Shown here: one piece after another, positions 1-7,117 of the stretch
How the letters are laid out: each line of letters starts with the position of its first letter
How positions within the stretch are numbered: the first letter of the stretch is position 1
Origin: Betaproteobacteria bacterium SG8_41
GTDB taxonomy: Bacteria > Pseudomonadota > Gammaproteobacteria > Burkholderiales > SG8-41
Length of the DNA stretch: 64,000 bases
Assembly: GCA_001303585.1 (NCBI GenBank)
Contig: LJTT01000034.1
Location: forward strand, 18,977-82,976
Direction of reading: 5' to 3'
Position numbers and translations under genes: made by a program
Notes under the pieces: generated by a model
Seen by the model: the letters and a program-made list of their open reading frames with translations, nothing else
Databases searched by the model: none
Told to the model about the DNA's origin: nothing

Positions 1-192
1 CGGAGCCTCGAGCTCGCGCTTGTCCGACGGCGTGCCTTTTCCGAGCAACAGAAACTTGGCGGGCACCGGATGCTGCACGTTGAGGAGCAGCACCTCGGCT
101 GGCTGCGCGAGTTTCGCCGCCAACTGGATCACTTCCTGGACCGCGACCAGCGCGTGTTCGGAACCGTCGATTGGAACGAGGATTCTCAACAT
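1..192 (-). CDS. Universal stress protein (UspA family), N-terminal fragment cut by window edge
   Basis: This CDS is absent from the ORF track because it runs off the window. Reading the minus strand from the ATG at 192 gives MLRILVPIDGSEHALVAVQEV followed by a helix and the strand AEVLLLNVQHPVP. That is the first beta-alpha-beta of a UspA domain, whose usual start is RILVPIDGSxxA. Only 64 residues are inside the window, so the ATP-binding G-2x-G-9x-G(S/T) motif cannot be checked. Usp proteins are cytoplasmic stress and survival factors. A perfect TTGAT-N4-ATCAA box 63-76 nt upstream suggests induction under low oxygen, as is known for usp genes in Anr/FNR regulons of proteobacteria. Family assignment is good; specific function is unknown. 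Confidence 0.85.
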   Translation of the reverse strand, partial: MLRILVPIDGSEHALVAVQEVIQLAAKLAQPAEVLLLNVQHPVPAKFLLLGKGTPSDKRELEAP

Positions 193-223
193 GGCTAAGG
201 GTAAAGGCCACTTTGTTGACGCA

Positions 224-268
224 ATTATCATGCGCCCTGTCGGCTGGAGCCGTCTTGATCTTAATCAA
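224..268 (-). promoter_or_regulatory. FNR/Anr-type promoter of the usp gene (perfect TTGAT-CTTA-ATCAA box plus -10)
   Basis: Bases 255-268 read TTGATCTTAATCAA, a perfect FNR/Anr consensus palindrome. On the minus strand a GATAAT hexamer at 229-224 fits a -10 element and would put the start site near 217-220. The box centre (261.5) then falls at about -41 to -44, the class II activator position. The box overlaps the stop codon of the convergent-side DMT permease gene, which is read in the same direction. Regulation is inferred from site sequence and spacing. Confidence 0.65.
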
Positions 269-1176
269 GCCGCGGCGTTCCCGCCTGGCGGGGGCCGCCA
301 CGCGACCAGGGCGACGCCGAAGCAGGTGACGACGATGCCCACGATCGACAGCGCGCTCGGGACTTCCCCGAACATGAGCAGCTCCAGCCCGACGGCAAAA
401 ATTGGCGTCAGATAAACAAGGCTCGTGACGCGGGTTGCCTGGCCCCGCCGCATGAGCGTATGTAGCGCACTGACTGCCAGGATCGAGGCGCCGATCACGA
501 GGAAGGCGACGGAGCCCGCCAGCGCCCACGACCATTTCACGACGAACCCCTCCACCAGCCAGGCCAGCGGTGAGAGCACGGCGATCGTCACGGCGAACTG
601 CACCAAGGCGGCAACGCGCAAATCGACCACGGGACAGAAAACGCGGTGATAGAGCGTTCCCGCCGTGACGCCGGCCAGCGCAACCGTTACCGCCACCAGG
701 CTGCCGATACTCGCCTCGCGCACGTCCACCTTGTGCCAGACGATGAGCGCAACGCCGGCCAGGCCCGCGACAACGCCCCACCACTGGCGCGGGGAGAGGC
801 GCTCGCCCATCCAGCGCGCAGCGATGAGCGCGGTCACGAGGGGCTGCACGGAAAGGATGAGCGCGGTGATTCCGGCGGAAATGCCGAGGTATTGCGTGTA
901 GTGACTGCCGGAGAGATGCACCGCGTGCATGAGCAGGCCCCCGGCGATTACATGCCCCAGCTCCCGCCGCGATGTCGGCCAGCGCGGCTGCGTGATGAGG
1001 ACGATCGGGATGAGACACGCCAGGCCGAACGCGAACCGCAGGGTCAGGAACGTGAAGGGCGCCGCGTGCTGCAGGCCGATCTTGGTCGCAAGAAAACCCG
1101 AGCCCCAGACCGAGACGAAGTACCACGCGAGCAACGTCTCGAACGCGCGGCTTTGCAGGAAGGAGGGCTGCGGCAT
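265..1176 (-). CDS. DMT superfamily permease (EamA domains)
   Basis: About 303 residues with roughly ten hydrophobic helices in two EamA halves. The first begins LLAWYFVSVWGSGFLATKIGLQ with the typical early WGS; the second starts near VALAGVTAGTLYHRVF. The ORF ends in a short basic tail (WRPPPGGNAAA). EamA proteins are inner-membrane exporters of amino acids or other metabolites; the substrate cannot be read from sequence. The ATG at 1176 (MPQPSF) is preferred over the upstream GTG at 1185, although neither has a strong ribosome binding site. Its stop codon overlaps the FNR-type box of the usp gene. Confidence 0.85.
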   Translation of the reverse strand: MPQPSFLQSRAFETLLAWYFVSVWGSGFLATKIGLQHAAPFTFLTLRFAFGLACLIPIVLITQPRWPTSRRELGHVIAGGLLMHAVHLSGSHYTQYLGISAGITALILSVQPLVTALIAARWMGERLSPRQWWGVVAGLAGVALIVWHKVDVREASIGSLVAVTVALAGVTAGTLYHRVFCPVVDLRVAALVQFAVTIAVLSPLAWLVEGFVVKWSWALAGSVAFLVIGASILAVSALHTLMRRGQATRVTSLVYLTPIFAVGLELLMFGEVPSALSIVGIVVTCFGVALVAWRPPPGGNAAA

Positions 1177-1248
1177 GGCCCGCACGAAAAAAGGCGAAGG
1201 GCGGGATTGTAACCGACGGTCGGCGACGGCGACCGCCCGCGCGCCTCG

Positions 1249-1929
1249 TCAATACGGTCGCGCGCCGAAGATTACCGGATGGAGGAAGATGAACGCGACA
1301 TAGAGCGCAATGCCGAGCCCGGGCTTTCCCCAGCCGATCTCCCCCGGCCTGAACGCGTTGCGCCCGGCGGCGATCGCGGCAAACGGAACGTGGGAGGTGA
1401 CTCTCGCAAAGCGCTGCCAGGGCTCGCCGAGCGCGCGCGCCTTGCGGCGGTCGCTCAACGCCGTGCCCCCCAGGGCCAGCAGCAGAAACGTCCCGAAAAA
1501 TAACGTCGCGGCGGCATCGCCGCGTGCGAGCAGGTGCGCCGCGGCCCACAGCGCGACGCCCCACATCATCGGATGCCGCGTTACCCGCAGGATGCCGCGG
1601 GCCGGATCACCGGCCTCGAGCAGGCGCTCCTGCCCGACTATCGTGGGGTTGCGCGCGAGCAGACCGCAGACGACCAGGATCAGCGCAAAGGGCATGACGG
1701 CGAGCGGCACGTAGCGCAGACCGGGCGCATGCCAGAGGCCTTCGTAAGGCGCCCGATTGTATGCGAACATCATCCAGCCGAGCGTCGCGAACGCAGCGGC
1801 GCTGTAGAGCGCGAGGTAGGCTCTTTCCCCCGCGGCGCGGACAAGCTCTGCGCGCAGGGGCGTGTTCGATACGACATGCGTCACCAGGAACGCCCCGCAG
1901 GCGAGGGCGAGTTGCGTCAACGGATTCAT
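1249..1929 (-). CDS. NnrU family integral membrane protein
   Basis: 226 residues starting MNPLTQLALACGAFLVTHVVSNTPLRAELV. The protein has about six membrane segments and the family motif RHPMMWGVALWAAAHLLARGD, followed by a second conserved stretch ALGEPWQRFARVTSHVPFAA. NnrU proteins are linked to nitrite/nitric-oxide metabolism in denitrifiers and are distantly related to isoprenylcysteine methyltransferase-type membrane enzymes; the biochemical role is not settled. The ATG overlaps the TGA of the upstream diguanylate cyclase gene in a 4-nt ATGA junction, so the pair is translationally coupled. The ORF track joins it to an out-of-frame extension (to 2751), which I reject because it runs antisense-like through the GGDEF gene. 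Confidence 0.85.
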   Translation of the reverse strand: MNPLTQLALACGAFLVTHVVSNTPLRAELVRAAGERAYLALYSAAAFATLGWMMFAYNRAPYEGLWHAPGLRYVPLAVMPFALILVVCGLLARNPTIVGQERLLEAGDPARGILRVTRHPMMWGVALWAAAHLLARGDAAATLFFGTFLLLALGGTALSDRRKARALGEPWQRFARVTSHVPFAAIAAGRNAFRPGEIGWGKPGLGIALYVAFIFLHPVIFGARPY

Positions 1930-3155
1930 CGGCTCACCTGGTTGCGACCTTTCTCCTTCGCCCGATAGAGCGCACGGTCGGCCGCTTGCGTCACTTCCTC
2001 GGGCGTTCCGAGCCGGTCGTTCCGCTCCGCGACACCAATGCTGATCGTCACGGAAACCGAGCGCTTGCCGCGCCAGCCACCGCGTTGCCGCTTGCTGCCC
2101 TTGGCCTTCTTCGGCCGGTCCGAGGCGCGCAGCGCGAGTTGATAGTCTTCCACGTTCTCGCGCAGCGCCTCGAGAAAGGGGATCGTCTCGGCGATGCTCT
2201 TGCCCGGGAACAACACCGTGAACTCCTCGCCGCCGTAGCGAAAGGCCCGGCCGCTGCCGCCCACGCGGGCGATGCGTGCCGCGACCATTTTCAGCACGTG
2301 GTCGCCGAGATCGTGCCCATACGTGTCGTTGAACTTCTTGAAGTGGTCGATGTCGAGCATCGCGATCGTGTACGTGCGCGGCAAGGCCATCAGTTGCTCG
2401 TTGAGCGCACGGCGGCTCGGCAGGCCCGTCAACTCGTCGCGGAACGCCATGCGGAACGTGTCCTGGAGGACGCCGATCGTCACCATCAACTCCGCAGCCA
2501 CGATGAAGACCGAGAAGATCGTCGAGGCGGTGACGACGTGCGCGGCGACGGCGAATGCAACGATCGCTCCCGCAAGGCTCGCGTTGATGGCCGAGCGCGT
2601 CAAAAACGTGGCGGCGATTGCGGCGAGGGCGCCGAGCGCGATGAACAGGATCGCGAGCTGCGGCAAGTGCCCGGCACTGATGGGGACCGGACCCATAAAT
2701 TTGTGGTAAGCCGCATCGACAATGCCTGTGCCGCCGCCGAAGATGATCCACGCAGTAAGCGCGGCCTGTGCCGCGAGCACCCCCAGCCGCGCCGCGCCGT
2801 GGCGGTTCAACGTGCCGCGTTCGGGAAGGAAGGCCAGCAGCCCTAGATTCAGCGGCACGAACAGTCCCAGCGCCAGATAGATCGTTCGAGCGCGCAGGCC
2901 GATCAGGCCATGCTGAAGCCAGAGCTGCTGCGCCACATAGGCGATGAGGAGGACGATGAGGGCCGCGAGCACCCGCCCGCGCTTGAACGTCAAACCCAGA
3001 GCGCCCCCTATCGCGAAGAGCACGTACGGCCCGTAGAGCTCGAGCCCTGCCAGCCAGCGCGGCAGCGCGGCACTGTAGAAGACGAAGAGGAACGCCCCCG
3101 CCAGCACCGCGGCGGGAACTGCGAGGAGTGCGAGACCCCCGAGGAGGGCGGGCAT
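1926..3155 (-). CDS. Membrane-anchored diguanylate cyclase (GGDEF)
   Basis: 409 residues. Residues 1-230 hold seven to eight hydrophobic helices (an MASE-like sensor with no soluble domain). A GGDEF domain follows, starting FRDELTGLPSRRALNEQL, with the metal site DIDHFKKFNDTYGHDLGD and the active-site loop FRYGGEEFTVLFPG. GGEEF is a competent variant, so synthesis of c-di-GMP from two GTP is expected. No RxxD inhibitory site is seen five residues upstream of the loop. A Lys/Arg-rich insertion (RPKKAKGSKRQRGGWRGKR) sits between the active-site half and the C-terminal ISIGVA strand and is unusual for the fold. It is coupled to the downstream NnrU gene by ATGA overlap. Confidence 0.9.
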   Translation of the reverse strand: MPALLGGLALLAVPAAVLAGAFLFVFYSAALPRWLAGLELYGPYVLFAIGGALGLTFKRGRVLAALIVLLIAYVAQQLWLQHGLIGLRARTIYLALGLFVPLNLGLLAFLPERGTLNRHGAARLGVLAAQAALTAWIIFGGGTGIVDAAYHKFMGPVPISAGHLPQLAILFIALGALAAIAATFLTRSAINASLAGAIVAFAVAAHVVTASTIFSVFIVAAELMVTIGVLQDTFRMAFRDELTGLPSRRALNEQLMALPRTYTIAMLDIDHFKKFNDTYGHDLGDHVLKMVAARIARVGGSGRAFRYGGEEFTVLFPGKSIAETIPFLEALRENVEDYQLALRASDRPKKAKGSKRQRGGWRGKRSVSVTISIGVAERNDRLGTPEEVTQAADRALYRAKEKGRNQVSR

Positions 3156-3507
3156 TACGGCACCGTGCGCCGCACCGCAGTCGGCCGATCGAGTCCGGGG
3201 CGCATGCGGCGATTATAGCGGGAGCCGCGTTGGGAATGCCGGCAGTTTGATCGACCTGTCGCCGATGTGCGACGATCTTGCCCGCGTGACTTATGTGGGA
3301 ACGCGTTTCAGTATTACGAGTAAATTCCTACGGGTCAGGCAATTGCTAAACAGTCAGCGGTAAGCGGTAAGCCATGAGGGGTAAGGGGAAAAAGTCACGC
3401 TCCCTTACTGTTTTTTTGCACCAGGCAGCTCTTGCCGTTTACCGCTTCCAAGTAACGCGGCGGTATCCGTGAAATGCCTCGAAACGTTCCAAGGCCGGAG
3501 AAATGAT
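3156..3507. other. Intergenic region with a four-unit heptamer tract
   Basis: Divergent spacer between the diguanylate cyclase (minus) and gor (plus). Bases 3359-3386 are GGTAAGC GGTAAGC CATGAGG GGTAAGG, four 7-nt units, with a partial fifth (AGTCAGC) before them. A partial inverted copy (GCCGTTTACCGCTT) follows at about 3432-3448. I see no further gene or clear promoter. Confidence 0.6.
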
Positions 3508-4860
3508 ATGCCCAAGTATGACTTCGATCTTTTCACCATCGGCGCAGGTTCCGGCGGCGTGCGGGCCAGCCGCTTCGCCGCCGGATATGGCGCGCGCGTG
3601 GCAGTTGCCGAGGAGCGCTACCTGGGCGGCACTTGCGTCAACGTCGGCTGCATTCCGAAAAAGCTTTTCTCCTACGCGGCGCATTTCCACGAGGACTTCG
3701 AGGACGCGGCGGCGTACGGCTGGCAGCCGATGCAGACTGCGTTCGACTGGGAGGCGCTGATCGCGGCCAAGGACCGCGAGATCCAGCGCCTGAACGGCGT
3801 TTACGAGCGGCTCCTCAAAGGCTCCGGCGTCGAGCTCTTCAATGCACGTGCAAACGTCGTCGATCCCCATACCATCGAGGTCAACGGCAAACGGGTCACC
3901 GCCGGGCATATCCTGGTGGCGACCGGAGGCTGGCCGGTGAAGCCGGACATCTCTGGTGCCGACCTTGCATTCACTTCGAACGAGGCGTTTCACCTGGCCG
4001 AGTTGCCGCGGCGCGTGGCAGTGGTCGGGGGCGGCTATATCGCAGTTGAGTTTGCATCGATCTTCAACGGTCTCGGCGTGGAGACCACGCTCATCTACCG
4101 GCGCAAGCGGCTGTTGCGCTCGTTTGACGCGGATCTCGGCCAGTTCCTGGGCGAGCAAATGGCGGCAAAGGGCATCAAAATCCGTTACGAGTGCAACATT
4201 ACGGCGATCACGCGCAAGGGCTCGCTTCACAGCGCGCTCACCGACGGCACCGTCATCGAGAGCGACGGCGTCATGCTCGCGACCGGCCGCGCGCCTAATA
4301 TCGCGGGACTTGGGCTCGAGGGCGCGGGCGTGGAGCTTGGCGCCAACGGTGCCGTCATCGTCAACGAGCATTACCAGACCAGCGTGCCGTCGATTTATGC
4401 CATCGGTGACGTGACCGACCGCCTGCTGCTCACCCCAGTGGCGCTGGCCGAGGGTATGGTCGTGGCCGACCGTCTCTTCAACAAGGGGCGCCGCCGCATG
4501 AGCTACGAGAACGTCGCCACGGCGATCTTTTCCCATCCCAATGTCGGGACCGTGGGATTGTCAGAGGAGGAGGCGCGCGCGAAAGGGCTCGATATCGTGA
4601 TCTATCGCTCGAACTTTACGCCGCTCAAGCACACGCTTACCGGGCGCCCCGAGAAATCGCTGATGAAACTTGTGGTGGACCGGAAGAGCGACCGGGTTCT
4701 GGGCGTGCACATGGTCGGACCGGAGGCAGGCGAAGTGATGCAAGGCTTTGCGGTCGCGCTCAACTGCGGGGCGACCAAGTCTCAGCTGGACGCCACCATC
4801 GGCATCCATCCCACGCTGGCCGAGGAGTTCGTGACCATGCGCGAACCCGTGGCTGGCTGA
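3508..4860 (+). CDS. gor: Glutathione-disulfide reductase
   Basis: Flavoprotein disulfide reductase that uses NADPH to reduce GSSG in the cytoplasm. The FAD-binding GxGSGG motif is at residues 10-15 ([13 protein letters not shown]). The redox dithiol is in [13 protein letters not shown]. The second nucleotide site is [17 protein letters not shown] followed by YRRKR, the basic residues that select NADPH. The FAD-binding ATG-GD box is [13 protein letters not shown], and the C-terminal catalytic His-Glu pair is in HPTLAEEF. The length of 450 residues is typical. The ATG at 3508 is chosen over the ORF-track start at 3469 because GGAG lies 7 nt upstream and the fold begins right after it. It stands alone, followed by repeat arrays, and converges with pdxH. 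Confidence 0.95.
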   Translation: MPKYDFDLFTIGAGSGGVRASRFAAGYGARVAVAEERYLGGTCVNVGCIPKKLFSYAAHFHEDFEDAAAYGWQPMQTAFDWEALIAAKDREIQRLNGVYERLLKGSGVELFNARANVVDPHTIEVNGKRVTAGHILVATGGWPVKPDISGADLAFTSNEAFHLAELPRRVAVVGGGYIAVEFASIFNGLGVETTLIYRRKRLLRSFDADLGQFLGEQMAAKGIKIRYECNITAITRKGSLHSALTDGTVIESDGVMLATGRAPNIAGLGLEGAGVELGANGAVIVNEHYQTSVPSIYAIGDVTDRLLLTPVALAEGMVVADRLFNKGRRRMSYENVATAIFSHPNVGTVGLSEEEARAKGLDIVIYRSNFTPLKHTLTGRPEKSLMKLVVDRKSDRVLGVHMVGPEAGEVMQGFAVALNCGATKSQLDATIGIHPTLAEEFVTMREPVAG

Positions 4861-4880
4861 GTTCCTTATCCAACTACGGG

Positions 4881-5071
4881 TTCGTGTTCAACGTTCCATG
4901 TTCCAAGTTCCGGGTTCCAAGTTCCGTGTTCAAAGTTCAATGTTGGGAACTTCGTATTCATGGTTCGTCCAATCTTTTTTGAAACTTGAAACTTGAAACT
5001 TGAAACTTGAAACTTGAAACTTGAAACTTGAAACTTGAAACTTGAAACTTGAAACTTGAAACTTGAAACTT
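4881..5071. repeat. Two adjacent heptamer arrays (TTCCAAG-type and GAAACTT x13)
   Basis: Bases 4881-4949 consist of degenerate 7-nt units (TTCAACG, TTCCATG, TTCCAAG, TTCCGGG, TTCCAAG, TTCCGTG, TTCAAAG, TTCAATG). Bases 4981-5071 are thirteen exact copies of GAAACTT (91 nt). The last copy overlaps the TAA stop of pdxH on the minus strand (TTA at 5070-5072). The two arrays have different units but the same period. Confidence 0.95.
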
Positions 5072-5660
5072 AGCGGCCGCCTCGGGTACGGCGATAGAGA
5101 ATGCGGTCATGCAGCCGGTCCTCGCGTCCCTGCCAGAATTCGATCGCTTCGGGTACGAGCCGGTACCCGCCCCAGTGGGCGGGGCGCGGCACCTGGTCCG
5201 GGTAGCGCCCCGCCAGCTCGCTCATGCGCTGCTCGAGCGCCAGGCGACCGGGCACCGTTTCGCTCTGCGGCGATGCCCACGCCGAGAGTTGGCTTCCGCG
5301 CGGGCGCGTTGCGAAATAATCTTCCGATTCGCGCCGGGCGACCTTGGTCACGCGCCCCTCAATGCGCACCTGGCGCTCGAGGCTGCCCCAATAGAAGAGC
5401 AGCGTGCAGTGCGCGTTGCGGGCGAGCTCCTGCCCCTTGCGGCTGCGATAGTTGGTGAAAAAAACGAAACCCCGCGCATCGAAGCTCTTCAGCAGCACCA
5501 TGCGCGCCGACGGGCGGCCGCTGCGACTTGCGGTGGCAAGCGCGACAGCATGCGGCAATGGTTTTTCGACGGCGAGCGCGCGTTCGTACCACTCTCCGAA
5601 CTGCGCGATCGGGTCGTGCGCGACCTCGGCTTCGCTCAACGATTGAAGTTTGTCCGGCAC
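5070..5660 (-). CDS. pdxH: Pyridoxamine 5'-phosphate oxidase, C-terminally shortened by a repeat array
   Basis: FMN-dependent oxidase converting PNP or PMP to PLP (vitamin B6 salvage and synthesis, cytoplasm). Recognisable blocks are AMVLLKSFDARGFVFFTNYRSRKGQEL (FMN site), LLFYWGSLERQVRIEG and the PNPOx C-terminal dimerisation region RPAHWGGYRLVPEAIEFWQGREDRLHDRILYRR. The substrate-contact RLH triplet is retained. Family members normally end about nine residues later with W-x-I-x-RL-x-P. Here the protein stops at RTRGGR and the stop is formed by the abutting GAAACTT array, so the final strand is missing. N-terminal start MPDKLQ is by ORF. Probably functional, but activity of the shortened form is uncertain. 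Confidence 0.9.
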   Translation of the reverse strand: MPDKLQSLSEAEVAHDPIAQFGEWYERALAVEKPLPHAVALATASRSGRPSARMVLLKSFDARGFVFFTNYRSRKGQELARNAHCTLLFYWGSLERQVRIEGRVTKVARRESEDYFATRPRGSQLSAWASPQSETVPGRLALEQRMSELAGRYPDQVPRPAHWGGYRLVPEAIEFWQGREDRLHDRILYRRTRGGR

Positions 5661-5765
5661 GCCGGCAATTCTACCGCGTCGGCGCGCCGCGCGTCGCCCG
5701 GCGCGAGGGTCAAGTTGGTAGAATCAGCGGTTCGTCAACGCTTACCCAGCACATCAGGAGGTCCC

Positions 5766-6353
5766 GTGCCGCGTCTCGCGCCTTTGCCCCTCGCCCCGGA
5801 ACTGAAGGATCTGGAGGCCAGCTTTGCCCGCTCGCTCGGCTTTTTGCCGAACAGCGCACTCATCATGCAGCGCAAACCAAAGCTGCTGCGGGCGTTCACG
5901 CAGCTCACGGCTGCCGTGTGGGACCCGTCGGGAGAGGTTCCCACGGGGTTCCGGCGGATCGTGGCGCACGTCGCGAGCCGCACGCACGGCTGCCATTACT
6001 GAATGGCGCACACCGCCGGGGCGTCGCTCCGGCATGGCATAGAAGAGAAGAAGCTGGACGCAGTGTGGGAGTATCGTACGAGCCCGCTCTACACCGAGGC
6101 GGAGCGCGCGGCGCTCGACTTCACGATCGCGGCCGCGTCTCAGCCCAACGATGTTACCGACGAGCTGTTCGCCAAGCTGCGGGAGCACTGGAGCGAGAAC
6201 CAGATCGTCGAAATCGTGGGCGTGATCGCCCTGTTTGGTTTCCTGAACCGCTGGAACGATACGATGGCCACGCCGCTCGAGGAAGAGCCAAGAGAGGTCG
6301 GCGAGAAGCACTTGGCGGCTCATGGCTGGAATGTCGGCAGGCATACGGGCTGA
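5766..6353 (+). CDS. Carboxymuconolactone decarboxylase/AhpD-like selenoprotein 1 (in-frame TGA at 6000-6002)
   Basis: Gene finders split this into an ORF ending ...RTHGCHY* and a second starting MAHTAGASL. The two are exactly in frame with only TGA between them. CMD/AhpD proteins carry CxYCxxxH, with two redox cysteines. Reading TGA as selenocysteine restores GCHY-U-MAHTAGAS, with Cys76 and Sec79 of 195 residues. The upstream half (LGFLPNSALIMQRKPKLLRAF) and downstream half (FGFLNRWNDTMATPLE) are both standard CMD-superfamily blocks. Start is GTG at 5766, with AGGAGG four bases upstream. A SECIS-type hairpin starts 12 nt after the TGA. AhpD-like selenoproteins are a known metagenomic family; the likely role is thiol/selenol-dependent peroxide reduction. 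It is followed 47 nt later by a paralogue with the same arrangement. Confidence 0.88.
6015..6033 (+). promoter_or_regulatory. Predicted bacterial SECIS hairpin of CMD selenoprotein 1
   Basis: GCCGGGGC (6015-6022), loop GTC (6023-6025), GCTCCGGC (6026-6033): eight consecutive pairs, one of them G-U, and a three-base loop beginning with G. The loop starts 20 nt after the TGA, inside the 16-37 nt range described for bacterial SECIS elements. It lies within the coding sequence, as bacterial SECIS must. Confidence 0.75.
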
Positions 6354-6400
6354 CTCGTAGACGCACCGTACCCCTTGAACAATCCCTAAAAGGAGACCGA

Positions 6401-6994
6401 ATGCCTCGACTTGCACCGCTGCCAAGAGACACGAACCCGGAACTTGCCGAAGCGTTCCAGGCGTATGTGAAATCGCTCGGCTTCGTGCCGAACAGCGTGC
6501 TGATCATGCAGCGCCGGCCGAAACTGGTGAAGGCACTGGCGCAGCTCGCCTCGGCGATCTGGGATCCGCAAAGCGAGGTGCCGGTCAGCTTCAAGCGCCT
6601 CCTCGCCTACATGGCAAGCAAGACGCACGGCTGCCACTACTGAATGGCGCACACCGCCGGGGCGTCGCTCCGACTTGGCATACCCGCAGACAAGCTCGAT
6701 GCGGTGTGGGAGTTCCGCACGAGCCCCCTCTTCACTGACGCGGAGCGCGTCGCGCTCGAGTTTGCTATCGCGGCCGCCGCGGTTCCGAACGATGTCACCG
6801 ACGAGCTGTTCCAGCAGATGAAGCGGCATTGGTCCGAAGGCCAGATCGTGGAGATCGCGGCCGTCGTATCCCTGTTCGGGTTCATGAACCGCTGGAACGA
6901 CTCCATGGCGACGCCGCTCGAAGAGGAGCCGATCGAAGTCGGCGAGAAACACCTCGCGCAGCACGGGTGGGATGTCGGCAAGCATGCCGGCTGA
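6401..6994 (+). CDS. Carboxymuconolactone decarboxylase/AhpD-like selenoprotein 2 (in-frame TGA at 6641-6643)
   Basis: Second copy of the split CMD arrangement: MPRLAPLPRDTNPELAEAF...SKTHGCHY-TGA-MAHTAGASLRLGI, 197 residues with Cys78 and Sec81. It is clearly paralogous to the preceding gene along its length (LGFVPNSVLIMQRRPKL, FGFMNRWNDSMATPLEEEP) but has many substitutions, so the shared TGA is not a recent sequencing error. AGGAGA lies four bases before the ATG at 6401. Across the TGA the two genes are identical for 32 nt (TGA through the hairpin loop and into its 3' arm), including synonymous positions. The two genes are probably co-transcribed and possibly with the dehydrogenase at 7118. 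Function is inferred as selenol-based peroxidase or reductase. Confidence 0.88.
6656..6674 (+). promoter_or_regulatory. Predicted bacterial SECIS hairpin of CMD selenoprotein 2
   Basis: GCCGGGGC-GTC-GCTCCGAC, the same position relative to its TGA as in copy 1, with one lower-stem mismatch (C6657/A6673) and seven remaining pairs. The apical stem and GTC loop are conserved exactly. Confidence 0.72.
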
Positions 6995-6999
6995 GAGCC

Positions 7000-7027
7000 G
7001 TGAATCGTAAACCGCGAATCGTGAATC
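7000..7027. repeat. Four-unit heptamer tract (GTGAATC type)
   Basis: GTGAATC GTAAACC GCGAATC GTGAATC, exactly 28 nt, starting six bases after the stop of CMD selenoprotein 2. Confidence 0.85.
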
Positions 7028-7117
7028 GAGACGCCTTCTCCTTGCCATCTTGGTATTGCACTCTCAGCGCATTCTCATTTTTGGAATAATCCTGAGAATC
7101 AGAAGAATCGGGGAGAC

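Noticed and set aside
1930-2751. N-terminal extension of the NnrU ORF to 2751
   Set aside because: It reads an alternative frame of the GGDEF gene on the same strand; the real start is the ATGA overlap at 1929.
6003-6353. ORFs starting MAHTAGAS (6003 and 6644) as independent genes
   Set aside because: No ribosome binding site of their own, exactly in frame with the upstream ORF, and each lacks the N-terminal half of the CMD fold; they are the post-Sec halves of selenoproteins.
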